Origin: Robiginitalea sediminis
GTDB taxonomy: Bacteria > Bacteroidota > Bacteroidia > Flavobacteriales > Flavobacteriaceae
DNA length: 64,000 bases
Direction of reading: 5' to 3'
Assembly: GCF_002198115.1 (NCBI RefSeq)
Contig: NZ_NGNR01000002.1
Coordinates: 355,558 to 419,557, forward strand
The position numbers and the translations under genes are program-made. How positions within the stretch are numbered: position 1 is the stretch's first letter; every line of letters starts with the position of its first letter. The notes under the pieces were generated by a model. It ran no database searches. It worked only from the letters and a program-made list of their open reading frames with translations, and was not told the origin of the DNA. Positions 40,450-49,509 of this stretch are shown one piece after another.

Positions 40450-41979
40450 ATGCTGGCCAAAGTCTTCGGCAGTGCCCTTATCGGTATCGAAGCCATAACC
40501 GTTACAATTGAAGTGAATATCGATTCCGGCATCGGGTACCACCTGGTGGGCCTGCCGGATAACGCGATTCGCGAGAGCAACTACCGCATTGCAGCAGCAC
40601 TGCTCCACAATGGGTACCGGATCCCGGGCAAAAAAGTCACGATCAACATGGCTCCGGCGGACCTCCGGAAAGAAGGTGCGGCCTATGACCTCAGCATTGC
40701 CCTGGGAATCTTATTGGCCTCCGGGCAAATCCGTTCGGACCGGCAGGAGGAATACCTCGTCATGGGGGAGTTGGCCCTGGATGGCCGGCTTCACCCAATT
40801 AAAGGCGCCCTGCCCATAGCATTAAAGGCGCGCCAGGAAGGGTTCCGTGGGGTGGTTTTGCCGGCCTCCAATGCCGGGGAGGCGGCTGTAGTGGAAGGTC
40901 TTGAGGTATTTGGGGTAGCCTCTCTTACCGAAGTAATCGGGTTTTTTAAAGGCGCTGTAGCCCTGGAACCTTGCAGGCCCGTACCCTTCGGTGAAGCGTC
41001 CGGACTTTCTGCCCCGGCAGGGGGAGATTTTAACGACGTACGCGGGCAGGAAACCGTAAAACGGTGTATGGAAATAGCTGCGGCCGGCGGGCACAATGTG
41101 GTCCTGATTGGCCCGCCGGGTTCGGGCAAGACGATGCTGGCCAAGCGCCTGGCCGGAATTCTGCCGCCTATGACCCTGGACGAGGCCCTGGAAACCACCA
41201 AGATCCACAGTATTACAGGGTCAGGCCTGCAGGGGGGTCTCATCCGTAACCGACCCTTTCGGTGTCCGCACCATACCATTTCCGATGTGGCCCTGGTAGG
41301 CGGCGGGAGCTACCCCCAGCCGGGGGAGATTTCCCTGGCCCACAACGGGGTGCTCTTTTTGGATGAGCTCCCTGAATTCAAGCGCCATGTCCTGGAAGTC
41401 ATGCGCCAGCCCCTTGAGGAGGGGCAGGTGACTATTTCCCGTTCCCGGTTTACCGTGACGTATCCCAGCCATTTCATGCTGGTGGCCAGTATGAACCCCA
41501 GCCCGGGCGGCTATTTTGCCGGCGACAGTGCCCATACCAATACCCCGACTGATATCCGCCGGTACCTGAGCCGGGTTTCCGGGCCCTTATTGGATCGTAT
41601 CGACATTCATATGGAAGTCAGCCCTGTCCCGTATGAGAAACTATCCGAGGCGCGAAAAGGGGAATCCAGCCGTGTTATCCGGGAGCGTGTTACCGCTGCA
41701 AGGCAGATACAGCACCGTCGGTTTGCCGGCACTGGCACCCATTGCAACGCCCAGATGGAGGTCCGGCAAATCCGTAAATACTGTACTCCTGCCAAGGGAG
41801 CGGCCACCCTTTTGGGGGCTGCCATGGAGCGCCTGCAACTCTCGGCCCGGGCCTACGACCGGATTCTCAAGGTTGCCCGTACCATTGCAGACCTGGAGCA
41901 GGCCAGCGTCATGGGAGAGGCCCATATCGCCGAAGCAATCCAGTACCGCAGCCTGGACCGTGAAGGTTGGATGGGGTAG
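40450..41979 (+). CDS. YifB family Mg chelatase-like AAA ATPase (ComM-like)
   Basis: A 509-residue protein; the ATG at 40450 is preferred because family members begin MLxKVxGSAxxGIEAxTITVEVN, and the upstream TTG at 40432 overlaps a TACTTTG promoter box. The N-terminal Lon-protease-like fold domain (1-190) precedes an AAA+ module with Walker A LIGPPGSGKTMLAKRLAGIL and Walker B GVLFLDELPEF. A C-terminal helical region (residues 420-505) follows. In Haemophilus the relative ComM is a helicase for branch migration in natural transformation. This is the usual assignment, but not proven in this group. Confidence 0.9.
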   Translation: MLAKVFGSALIGIEAITVTIEVNIDSGIGYHLVGLPDNAIRESNYRIAAALLHNGYRIPGKKVTINMAPADLRKEGAAYDLSIALGILLASGQIRSDRQEEYLVMGELALDGRLHPIKGALPIALKARQEGFRGVVLPASNAGEAAVVEGLEVFGVASLTEVIGFFKGAVALEPCRPVPFGEASGLSAPAGGDFNDVRGQETVKRCMEIAAAGGHNVVLIGPPGSGKTMLAKRLAGILPPMTLDEALETTKIHSITGSGLQGGLIRNRPFRCPHHTISDVALVGGGSYPQPGEISLAHNGVLFLDELPEFKRHVLEVMRQPLEEGQVTISRSRFTVTYPSHFMLVASMNPSPGGYFAGDSAHTNTPTDIRRYLSRVSGPLLDRIDIHMEVSPVPYEKLSEARKGESSRVIRERVTAARQIQHRRFAGTGTHCNAQMEVRQIRKYCTPAKGAATLLGAAMERLQLSARAYDRILKVARTIADLEQASVMGEAHIAEAIQYRSLDREGWMG

Positions 41980-41991
41980 GTGCTACTCCTA

Positions 41992-43104
41992 TCAAGCCAT
42001 TATAGATTGGAGGGCCTGGGTGAATGCTTTCATGTCCTCCATGGTGCCGGTGCTGATCCTGGCCCAATCGGTTAGAGGCGGGAAGGGCCGGCCAATCTGC
42101 ACCCCTTTGGCTGTCATTTTTCCGATCAGGTCCGAGATTTCCATCCCGCTTTTGAAGAATACGAAATTGGTGTGGGAGCGAATATAGGGCAATCCAAGGT
42201 TGTCCAGAGCGGCATAAATATGGGCCTTAGCTTTTTCGTTCTGTACCAGGCTGTACTGGTAAAACGCATCGTCCTTTAAGGCAGCTTCGGCTGCAATAAG
42301 TGCCAGGGTGTTGGTGTTGGCCATTAGCGAATCCCTTAGGCGCCGGGCAATATCCGGCCGCGCAATCAGGTACCCGATCCGGAACCCGGCCAGGCCATAG
42401 ACCTTAGAGAAGGTCTTGGATACAATAACGTTATGCCCGGCTTTTACGAAGGAAACCATGGAGGGGTAATCCGGCTCGGTGATAAAGTCGTAGTAGGCTT
42501 CATCGCTAAAAATGACCGCCTGTTTTTCGGTAGCCGAGATAAAGTCCTTAAGAACCCCGGGGTTCAGCAGGGTCCCGGAAGGGTTATTCGGGTTGCAGAT
42601 AAAGATCAAACGGGTGCGGGATGTAACCCGTCGGTGCATGGCTTCAAGGTCGTGCCCCAGGGCGTTATCGAGAGGAACCCGGTGGACATAGGCCCCGAAA
42701 TACTCTGCATAGGTTAGCAGTGCCTGGAAGGTGGGGTCTGCGGCGATGATCTCGCCCCCATCAATGCCATAGACCAGGCCTGTGGCTTTAAGGCCTTCTG
42801 TGGAACCGCCGGTGAGGACGACACAGGATTCGGGGACCTCCTCCTTGGCGGCAATGGCGCGGACAAGGGCTCGCGAATAGGCAAAGGGATACCGGCAGCC
42901 AGCGTCCATGTTGTCGGCCACCGCTTTTCGGACCGCTTCTGAAGGGCCGAAGGGGTTTTCGTTGGCATTGAGTTTTGCAGGTCCTGCCCAGGTCGGGGCA
43001 GGGGTTGGGGCCATACGGGCCATGGCCGGGATACCGCCCATTAAAGTAAGGCCACCGCCCAGGGCCATGGTTTTAAGCCATTGTCTGCGATCCGTAGTAT
43101 TCAT
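41992..43104 (-). CDS. Tat-exported PLP aminotransferase, histidinol-phosphate aminotransferase-like
   Basis: A 370-residue protein; the ATG at 43104 places a twin-arginine signal at the N-terminus (DRRQWLKTMALGGGLTLMGG). The catalytic part is a class I/II aminotransferase of the HisC group: LNANENPFGPSEAV, VVLTGGSTEGLKATGL, FICNPNNPSGTLL, FSDEAYYDF and SKTFSKVYGLAGFRIGY (the Schiff-base Lys). HisC is cytoplasmic, so the Tat signal is a notable departure. Tat export would carry the folded enzyme with its cofactor into the periplasm. Its substrate there is unknown. The gene faces yifB with a 12-base gap. Confidence 0.85.
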   Translation of the reverse strand: MNTTDRRQWLKTMALGGGLTLMGGIPAMARMAPTPAPTWAGPAKLNANENPFGPSEAVRKAVADNMDAGCRYPFAYSRALVRAIAAKEEVPESCVVLTGGSTEGLKATGLVYGIDGGEIIAADPTFQALLTYAEYFGAYVHRVPLDNALGHDLEAMHRRVTSRTRLIFICNPNNPSGTLLNPGVLKDFISATEKQAVIFSDEAYYDFITEPDYPSMVSFVKAGHNVIVSKTFSKVYGLAGFRIGYLIARPDIARRLRDSLMANTNTLALIAAEAALKDDAFYQYSLVQNEKAKAHIYAALDNLGLPYIRSHTNFVFFKSGMEISDLIGKMTAKGVQIGRPFPPLTDWARISTGTMEDMKAFTQALQSIMA

Positions 43105-43167
43105 ACCTAGAGCTTTTTGCTTCAAGGTACGAATTAATCGCAATTGAAAAACGAAGGGAAATCGTCC

Positions 43168-43467
43168 TTAAAAAATGCGGTAAAGGGTGTTGCTCAGCAA
43201 TATGGCGAGCATCAGGATCACCATGGCCAGGTTTACGGTAATGGCGATTACTTTTTTTTCGGTAAGGGGTTCTTCCATGCCCCTGTACATGTAGACCGAA
43301 CCCATAACGCCCAGGACGCAGGAGGCTAGGATGGGCAATCCGAAGAGGATACGGGATACGGATGGATTCATGTTAATCATGATGGATACGGCTGCAAAAG
43401 TGAGTAGGATCAGGATCAGTTTGCTCATCCTGTAAGAGCGTTCGGTGTACTTGATTTCTGCATCCAT
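43168..43467 (-). CDS. Small three-helix membrane protein
   Basis: A 99-residue integral membrane protein with hydrophobic segments near residues 14-32, 38-60 and 72-95. No family motif is recognised. It starts 17 bases after the stop of the zinc-ribbon protein on the same strand and precedes the Tat aminotransferase. It may be co-transcribed with both, but nothing ties their roles together. Confidence 0.7.
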   Translation of the reverse strand: MDAEIKYTERSYRMSKLILILLTFAAVSIMINMNPSVSRILFGLPILASCVLGVMGSVYMYRGMEEPLTEKKVIAITVNLAMVILMLAILLSNTLYRIF

Positions 43468-43484
43468 AGTTCTGAAGATTGGGG

Positions 43485-43928
43485 TTAAACGACTTTGATA
43501 TTGGCTCGTAAGCCTTCAATGATGCCCCTTATATTTTCAATGGTGTCGTGCAGGTGGTTCCGGATCAGGAGCCCCGGGATCCTCAGGGTGGTAAAGCCAT
43601 TCTTGAAGGCCTCCATGGTAGATTCCAGTTCACTGATCGCGGTTTCGGCCGTCCAGCTCCGGGTCTCGTTCTCGATCTCGATATTGAGCTTGACTCGTGA
43701 GATGGCCAGGTCTACGGTTTTCTTGCCGTCCCACCAGGCCAGCATACCGGGTATGCCGGCGGCTTTGAGTCCGTAATACAGGATTACGGCCTCCTCCGGG
43801 ATTTCATCGCGCCTTACCAGGCGCTCTACACGCGTAAAATGTGTTTTGCAAAGTTCCGCCTGGAAGCGATCCATGCTTTGGCGGTGGTCCAGATAATTAA
43901 GTGGTTTCTTGCACTCCAGACAGGTCAT
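43485..43928 (-). CDS. Zinc-site protein with PD-(D/E)XK/DUF559-like nuclease segment
   Basis: A 147-residue protein. The N-terminus has C3-x2-C6 and C27-x2-H30, a probable zinc-binding Cys3-His site. The C-terminal part has AWWDGKKTVDLAISRVKLNIEIENE (D73, E84, E86) and a helix followed by TTLRIPGLLIRNHLHDTIENI. That order (D, then ExE strand, then a basic strand ending in an R-I/V-P and N/R-x-x segment) resembles very small DUF559/Vsr-type restriction-fold nucleases. The classical Lys after the second acidic residue is not obvious, so activity is uncertain. The gene is followed by a small membrane protein. No known function. Confidence 0.55.
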   Translation of the reverse strand: MTCLECKKPLNYLDHRQSMDRFQAELCKTHFTRVERLVRRDEIPEEAVILYYGLKAAGIPGMLAWWDGKKTVDLAISRVKLNIEIENETRSWTAETAISELESTMEAFKNGFTTLRIPGLLIRNHLHDTIENIRGIIEGLRANIKVV

Positions 43929-44128
43929 AGTTCGGGATGATAGGAATTAGGTTTCGGGAAAATTATAACCTCCGATTTTCCGATTTCGTATAACGTTTCG
44001 ACGTATGACACCCCACCTTTCGACGAACGGCATATTTTCCGATGAAATGCACCTTTCCGGACCTCCCGGTTGAGGCCACATCCCTTTTTTGGAATGGATT
44101 ATATTTACAGGCCAACCCTGCTCAGAAA

Positions 44129-45307
44129 ATGAAAAAAACCGGCCCCGGAATGTTGATTGCTGCAGCCTTTATAGGCCCGGGTACGGTAACTACATGTCTT
44201 CGCGCGGGGATAGAAGACGGTTATTCCCTGCTCTGGGCACTTCTGGTATCGGTTGTAACTACGATAGTCCTGCAGGAAATGGCAGGCCGCCTGGGCCTGG
44301 CTACCGGCAGGGGGTTGCCGGAGGTGATCCGGGGTTATTTGGAGCACCCTTTCCTGAAATGGGGCCTGCTGGTCCTGGTTCTGGTGGCGGTAGTGCTGGG
44401 CAACGCGGCCTATGAGGCCGGGAATGTTGCCGGGGCAGTCCTGGGCCTGGAAGCCCTCCTTGGGGGTGCCTCCCCATGGTACTCCTGGACGGTAGGGCTG
44501 CTTGCCCTGCTGCTGCTTTGGTTTGGCTCTTACCGGTTGCTGGAAAGAATCTTTGCCCTTCTGGTAGGACTTATGAGTCTTTCCTTTTTAGTCACTGCCG
44601 TAGCCCTTGGGCCAGAGCTGGGAGAGGTCCTTAAAGGGTTGTTTCTCCCAAAGGCGGACCAGGAGGGGCTCTGGACGGTACTGGCCCTTATCGGGACGAC
44701 CGTGGTGCCTTATAATTTGTTTTTGTACGCCTCTTTGGTCAACGAAAAATGGGATGGGCCCTCCGGGATAAGGGAGATGCGACGCGATATTGTTCTTTCG
44801 GTATGCATAGGGGGCGTGGTTTCCATGGCCATCCTGGTGACGGCTGCCGCTTCGGAAGTTGGCGGTCTTACCGGGGTGCTCGATTTGGTCGCGGCCCTGG
44901 AGCCGGTATACGGGAAGGCTGCGCGCTTTGGATTGGGGACGGGTCTTTTTGTGGCCGGCATCAGCTCTGCCATTACCGCTCCGCTTGCGGCTGCCTATGT
45001 GGCCCGTCAGTGTTTTGGCTGGGACCAGGAAACAGATCGCAATCGTTTCAGGGCGGTTTGGATCCTGATCCTCCTCTTTGGCGTATTGTCCCTGAATCTG
45101 GAGTTCAAACCCCTGGAAATCATTTTTACCGCCCAGGTAGCCAATGCCCTGGTGTTGCCCTTTATCGCCATATTCCTATGGTGGGGCGTACGCCGGGCAA
45201 AGGCCATGGGGAAATACGCCAATTCCTTTGGGCAGAATGCGGCAGCACTCTGTGTTATATTATTGGTTATAGCATTGGCATTAAAGAGCTTATGGAGCTT
45301 TATATAA
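44129..45307 (+). CDS. NRAMP-fold transporter, YcsG-like, lacking metal ligands
   Basis: A 392-residue polytopic membrane protein with about eleven helices; the ATG at 44129 is chosen because MKKTGPGMLIAAAFIGPGT is the normal NRAMP-type start. TM1 reads IGPGTVTT where metal transporters have I-D-P-G-N. TM6 reads TVVPYNLFLYASLVNEK where metal transporters have V-M-P-H-N. The Asp, Asn and Met ligands of transition metals are thus replaced. The gene lies 12 bases upstream of pxpABC. In Bacillus the relative ycsG sits in the same ycsF-kipI-kipA cluster, which supports transport of an organic acid such as 5-oxoproline rather than a metal. This substrate is an inference. Confidence 0.8.
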   Translation: MKKTGPGMLIAAAFIGPGTVTTCLRAGIEDGYSLLWALLVSVVTTIVLQEMAGRLGLATGRGLPEVIRGYLEHPFLKWGLLVLVLVAVVLGNAAYEAGNVAGAVLGLEALLGGASPWYSWTVGLLALLLLWFGSYRLLERIFALLVGLMSLSFLVTAVALGPELGEVLKGLFLPKADQEGLWTVLALIGTTVVPYNLFLYASLVNEKWDGPSGIREMRRDIVLSVCIGGVVSMAILVTAAASEVGGLTGVLDLVAALEPVYGKAARFGLGTGLFVAGISSAITAPLAAAYVARQCFGWDQETDRNRFRAVWILILLFGVLSLNLEFKPLEIIFTAQVANALVLPFIAIFLWWGVRRAKAMGKYANSFGQNAAALCVILLVIALALKSLWSFI

Positions 45308-45319
45308 AGTATTTGGTAA

Positions 45320-46057
45320 ATGATTGATATCGACCTGAATTGCGATATGGGGGAAGGTTTGGGCAATGAAGCCGACCTCATGCCCCTTATCAGTTCCTGT
45401 AATATTGCCTGTGGCGGACATGCCGGAGACCAGGCTTCTATGCAGGCATGTGTGTCCCTGGCGCTGGAGCACGGGGTGCGCATGGGTGCCCACCCTTCCT
45501 ATCCGGACCGGGATCATTTCGGAAGGAGGTCTATGGTACTGGAAAAGGCAGCGTTGAAGGCAGCCCTGGAGAGTCAGTTGGGTGTATTTGAAGCCGTGCT
45601 CCGGAACCTGGGGGCAACCCTCCACCATATCAAGGCCCATGGAGCCTTGTACAACGACCTGGCCAAAGGCGGTTCCCTGGCCGAGGACTACCTGGAAGCC
45701 CTGGCACCGTACCGGGGCCGTGCAGCCCTCTATGTTCCTGCCGGATCGGTGTTTGAGGTGATGGCGGGGAATGCCGGGTTTGCTACCGTTGCGGAAGCTT
45801 TTGCAGACCGGGCATATACGGTAGGTGGACAGCTGGCACCCAGGAAACTTCCGGGTGCGGTACTAAAACGTCCGGAAAGGGTTTTGGAGCAACTCCGGGA
45901 GATGGTCCTGAAGGGGCGGGTGCGCACCCTGGCAGGGGGCTTCCTGCCCATTGCGGCCCAAACGTATTGCGTCCATGGAGATACCCCCGGGGCATTTGAA
46001 ATATTGGCGTATCTTTCCCGGGAATTGCCCAAATACGAAATCCGCGTTGCCTCGTGA
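45320..46057 (+). CDS. pxpA: 5-oxoprolinase subunit A (LamB/YcsF family)
   Basis: A 245-residue protein with the full YcsF signature: DLNCDMGEGLGNEADLMPLI, SCNIACGGHAGDQASM, GVRMGAHPSYPDRDHFGRR and HHIKAHGALYNDLAK. PxpA, PxpB and PxpC together form the ATP-dependent 5-oxoprolinase that turns pyroglutamate, a metabolic by-product, into glutamate. The stop codon overlaps the GTG start of pxpB by 4 bases, and the YcsG-like transporter precedes it. All evidence points to one operon. Confidence 0.95.
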   Translation: MIDIDLNCDMGEGLGNEADLMPLISSCNIACGGHAGDQASMQACVSLALEHGVRMGAHPSYPDRDHFGRRSMVLEKAALKAALESQLGVFEAVLRNLGATLHHIKAHGALYNDLAKGGSLAEDYLEALAPYRGRAALYVPAGSVFEVMAGNAGFATVAEAFADRAYTVGGQLAPRKLPGAVLKRPERVLEQLREMVLKGRVRTLAGGFLPIAAQTYCVHGDTPGAFEILAYLSRELPKYEIRVAS

Positions 46058-46797
46058 ATGAAATTTCCTTCCGGATAAAACCTTTTGGCACCCGCGCGGT
46101 GTTGCTCGAATGGCCCGCCGAGGTGCGTACCGATATCCTCGAGGATATAGTGGGCTTTGTGGAATTCCTGCAGGCCGGACCCATGCCCGTTTCCCAGTGG
46201 GAATTTGTCCCGGTTTATCACAGCCTTACCCTGATATCAAGAAGCGCAGATCTGGATTACCCTACTCTTAAGGAAGAGTTGGAACAAGCATATAGCGAAT
46301 ACCCGGGGCCCATAGCACGTGAGCAGCACCATTGGGAGCTGCCGGTGTGTTATGACGCAGCATTCGGCCCGGACCTGGATACCGCTGCCGCAGCCCTGGG
46401 GATGTCCCCGGAAGCGCTTATTGAGGCCCATACCGCCCAGCCCTATCCGGTCTATGGTATCGGGTTTTTGCCGGGTTTTCTCTATTTGGGAGGTATTCCG
46501 CAGGCCATTCAGGTACCAAGACGGGAAGCACCGAGGCTCAAAGTACCCAAGGGCGCGGTAGGCCTGGCATCCAGGCAAACCGGTATTTATCCACAGGAAT
46601 CCCCGGGAGGGTGGAACCTGATCGGGAATTGCCCGATTCCGCTTTTTGACCCCAAGCGGGAACCTCCCTGCTTTGTTTCACTGGGGGATACCGTCCGCTT
46701 CCGGAGCGTTAGTCGGGCAGAATACGACCTCCATAAGATTGAGGGAGAGGTAGGGGTGTATGACTTTAAACGCAAGTACGGCAATGCTAAAGGTTAG
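46054..46797 (+). CDS. pxpB: 5-oxoprolinase subunit B (KipI-like)
   Basis: A 247-residue protein beginning with GTG at 46054. The carboxyltransferase domain 1/AHS1 pattern is present: HHWELPVCYDAAFGPDLDTA, YPVYGIGFLPGFLYLGGIPQAIQVPRREAPRLKVPKGAVGLAS and QTGIYPQESPGGWNLIG. The KipI family inhibits sporulation kinase in Bacillus, but here, with pxpA and pxpC, its expected role is 5-oxoproline cleavage. The 3' end overlaps the pxpC start by 14 bases, coupling translation. Confidence 0.94.
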   Translation: MNEISFRIKPFGTRAVLLEWPAEVRTDILEDIVGFVEFLQAGPMPVSQWEFVPVYHSLTLISRSADLDYPTLKEELEQAYSEYPGPIAREQHHWELPVCYDAAFGPDLDTAAAALGMSPEALIEAHTAQPYPVYGIGFLPGFLYLGGIPQAIQVPRREAPRLKVPKGAVGLASRQTGIYPQESPGGWNLIGNCPIPLFDPKREPPCFVSLGDTVRFRSVSRAEYDLHKIEGEVGVYDFKRKYGNAKG

Positions 46798-47629
46798 CAA
46801 ACCCGGATTTTACGCAAGTGTGCAGGATTTGGGGCGCCCCGGATACCGCCATTTCGGGGTGCCGCTAAGCGGGGCGGCAGACCGGCTTGCTGCCAGACGG
46901 GTAAATGCCCTTTTGGAGAATGACCCCGGGGATGCCGTCTTGGAAATGGCTATGCAGGGCCCCGAACTGGTGTTCGATTCCCCTACATATATCGCCCTAA
47001 GCGGGGCGGGCATGGATGTTCGTCTCAACGGCCAGGAACTCCATCCGGACCAGGTCTACCCGGTACCTGCCGGGAGTGTTCTGGAATGCGGACGGATCAC
47101 CAAGGGGTTTCGTGCCTACCTGGGCATTCGCGGAGGGCTTCGGATACCCAAAATCCTGGGGAGCCGGTCCATGTTCTATCCCGTTACCGAAGGCCGCCAG
47201 ATTCGGGCTGGCCAGGAACTTCCCTACGAACCATGCGCAGGCTTTGAAGCGAAAATATTGAAATTAAGCCCGATGGACCTTTACCTGGAAGAAGCACTTG
47301 TGGCATCTCCGGGACCGGAATTCGAGCTATTAGAGCCCGCAGCCCGGGAACGCTTGTTTGGAGATTCGTTTACCCTTGCCAAGGAATATGATCGGATGGC
47401 TTGCCAGTTGCAGGAAACCCTGCCTGCGCATACCCTCCAGATGATTACTTCGGCTACCTTGCCCGGAACCGTCCAACTGACCCCTGCCGGCCGCCTGATT
47501 ATCCTCATGCCGGACGGGCAGACCACAGGGGGGTATCCGCGTGTGTTGCAGCTGGACAACCGATCGGTATCGGTGTTGTCCCAAAAGAAGTTTTCGGACC
47601 GAGTCCGCTTTGTGGAAAACCCTTCCTGA
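46784..47629 (+). CDS. pxpC: 5-oxoprolinase subunit C (KipA-like)
   Basis: A 281-residue biotin-dependent carboxyltransferase domain 2/AHS2 protein. The ATG at 46784 begins LKVSKPGFYASVQDLGRPGYRHFGVPLSGAADRLAA, the invariant start of the family. The remaining conserved blocks are SGAGMDVRLNG, GFRAYLGIRGGLRIPKILGSRS and ILMPDGQTTGGYPRVLQ. It forms a complex with PxpB. It ends the transporter-pxpABC operon, followed by a weak hairpin (47741-47761) before ilvD. Confidence 0.94.
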   Translation: MLKVSKPGFYASVQDLGRPGYRHFGVPLSGAADRLAARRVNALLENDPGDAVLEMAMQGPELVFDSPTYIALSGAGMDVRLNGQELHPDQVYPVPAGSVLECGRITKGFRAYLGIRGGLRIPKILGSRSMFYPVTEGRQIRAGQELPYEPCAGFEAKILKLSPMDLYLEEALVASPGPEFELLEPAARERLFGDSFTLAKEYDRMACQLQETLPAHTLQMITSATLPGTVQLTPAGRLIILMPDGQTTGGYPRVLQLDNRSVSVLSQKKFSDRVRFVENPS

Positions 47630-47811
47630 TACCGGTTCCTGCGCATCTTGCGATTGATTGGATATGGTATTTTTATCTGCTTAACTCCCTGTTATACAGC
47701 AATTTTTATTCCAAGGCCATTAAATGAGTCTGTAGCCAGGGCCTGCAACGGGACCGCAGGCTTTAACAATCCTATATCTTTGGATTACGGATAAAAGGCC
47801 GCAGTTTACCT
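47630..47811. promoter_or_regulatory. pxp terminator-like hairpin and ilvD promoter region
   Basis: GCCTGC (47741-47746) and GCAGGC (47756-47761) form a 6-bp hairpin followed by only TTT, so a weak pxp operon terminator is possible. TATCTTTG at 47775-47782 matches the Bacteroidota -7 box and would start the ilvD transcript about 30 bases before its ATG. No leader peptide rich in Ile, Val or Leu codons is seen. Confidence 0.5.
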
Positions 47812-49488
47812 ATGGAATTGAACCGCTACAGCAAAAACGTCACTCAGGATCCTACCCAACCCGCCGCCCAGGCCATGCTCCATGCCATTGGGCTTACCGA
47901 CGAAGACCTCGGAAAACCCCTGATCGGGGTGGCCAGTACCGGGTATGAAGGCAACCCCTGCAATATGCATTTAAACAAGCTTTCGGAGCACGTCAAGGAG
48001 GGTATTCAGCAAACCGATTTGGTTGGCCTTATTTTCAATACCATTGGGGTTAGTGATGGTATTTCCATGGGAACTTATGGTATGCGGTATTCGCTCCCAT
48101 CCCGGGATGTTATCGCGGATTCCATGGAGACCGTGGTACAGGCTATGAATTACGACGGTCTGGTAACCGTGGTGGGCTGCGACAAGAACATGCCTGGGGC
48201 CCTGATGGCTATGCTTCGGTTAAACCGGCCATCGGTTTTGGTCTATGGGGGTACTATTGCCTCCGGATGCCTGAACAACCAGAAACTGGACGTGGTTTCG
48301 GCCTTCGAGGCCTGGGGGCAGAAGGTAGCCGGGCAGATCGATGAGGCTCAGTACAAGCAAGTCATTCAGAATGCCTGCCCCGGAGCCGGTGCCTGTGGCG
48401 GTATGTATACGGCTAATACCATGGCTTCGGCCATTGAAGCCCTGGGGATGTCCCTCCCATACAGCTCCTCCAACCCGGCTGTGGGCCCTGAAAAGCAAGG
48501 CGATTGCCTCCGTGCCGGCAGGGCTATACGCAACCTTCTCGAAAAAGATATCAAGCCCCTGGATATCGTAACCCGGAAAGCCCTCGAAAATGCCGTGCGC
48601 CTGGTTGTGCTCCTTGGGGGGTCCACCAATGCCGTTTTGCATTTTCTGGCCATTGCCCGCGCCGCCGAGGTGGATTTCACCCTGGACGACTTCCAGCGCA
48701 TAAGCGATAAGACGCCCTTTTTGGCAGACCTCAAACCCAGCGGGAAATATCTCATGGAAGATGTCCACCGCATTGGGGGGATTCCCGCCGTGCTGAAATT
48801 CATGCTGGCAGAGGGGATGCTCCACGGGGACTGTCTTACGGTAACCGGGAAAACCCTGGCCGAAAACCTGGAAGACGTGCCGCCGCTTCAGGAGGGGCAA
48901 AAGGTCGTCTATCCGCTATCCAACCCGATAAAGCCCACCGGGCACCTGCGCATCCTTTATGGGAACCTGTCGCCTACGGGAGCCGTGGCGAAGATCACCG
49001 GAAAGGAGGGCCTTCGTTTTCAGGGGCCTGCCAAGGTGTTTGAGGATGAGTTCCAGGCCAATGCCGGGATCGGCAGGGGCGAGGTGAAAAAGGGCGATGT
49101 GGTGGTCATCCGCTACGAGGGCCCGAAAGGCGGACCGGGAATGCCCGAGATGCTAAAGCCTACGAGCGCTATTATGGGCGCTGGCCTGGGCAAAGATGTA
49201 GCCCTTATCACAGATGGTCGCTTCTCAGGGGGCACCCATGGTTTTGTGGTGGGGCATGTGACCCCGGAAGCTCAGGTGGGAGGCCCTATTGCCTTACTGC
49301 GCGATGGGGATATCATTACCATAGACGCCGAGACCAATAGTATATCGGTAGACCTGTCCGATGCGGAATTGCAGCGCAGGAAGGAAGCCTGGAAGCAACC
49401 GCCGCTGAAGGTCAGGAAAGGAAGTTTGTACAAGTATGCAAAAACGGTTTCTTCGGCCTCCGAGGGTTGTGTAACCGATGCATTATAA
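47812..49488 (+). CDS. ilvD: Dihydroxy-acid dehydratase
   Basis: A 558-residue iron-sulfur dehydratase. Cys ligands occur in [25 protein letters not shown] and [16 protein letters not shown]. The C-terminal [20 protein letters not shown] and [21 protein letters not shown] are conserved blocks. It makes the 2-oxo acids of valine and isoleucine. It is the first gene of the ilvD-ilvB-ilvN-ilvC run, 21 bases from ilvB. Confidence 0.97.
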   Translation: MELNRYSKNVTQDPTQPAAQAMLHAIGLTDEDLGKPLIGVASTGYEGNPCNMHLNKLSEHVKEGIQQTDLVGLIFNTIGVSDGISMGTYGMRYSLPSRDVIADSMETVVQAMNYDGLVTVVGCDKNMPGALMAMLRLNRPSVLVYGGTIASGCLNNQKLDVVSAFEAWGQKVAGQIDEAQYKQVIQNACPGAGACGGMYTANTMASAIEALGMSLPYSSSNPAVGPEKQGDCLRAGRAIRNLLEKDIKPLDIVTRKALENAVRLVVLLGGSTNAVLHFLAIARAAEVDFTLDDFQRISDKTPFLADLKPSGKYLMEDVHRIGGIPAVLKFMLAEGMLHGDCLTVTGKTLAENLEDVPPLQEGQKVVYPLSNPIKPTGHLRILYGNLSPTGAVAKITGKEGLRFQGPAKVFEDEFQANAGIGRGEVKKGDVVVIRYEGPKGGPGMPEMLKPTSAIMGAGLGKDVALITDGRFSGGTHGFVVGHVTPEAQVGGPIALLRDGDIITIDAETNSISVDLSDAELQRRKEAWKQPPLKVRKGSLYKYAKTVSSASEGCVTDAL

Positions 49489-49509
49489 GGAAGTAAGGTT
49501 AGTAAGCCT

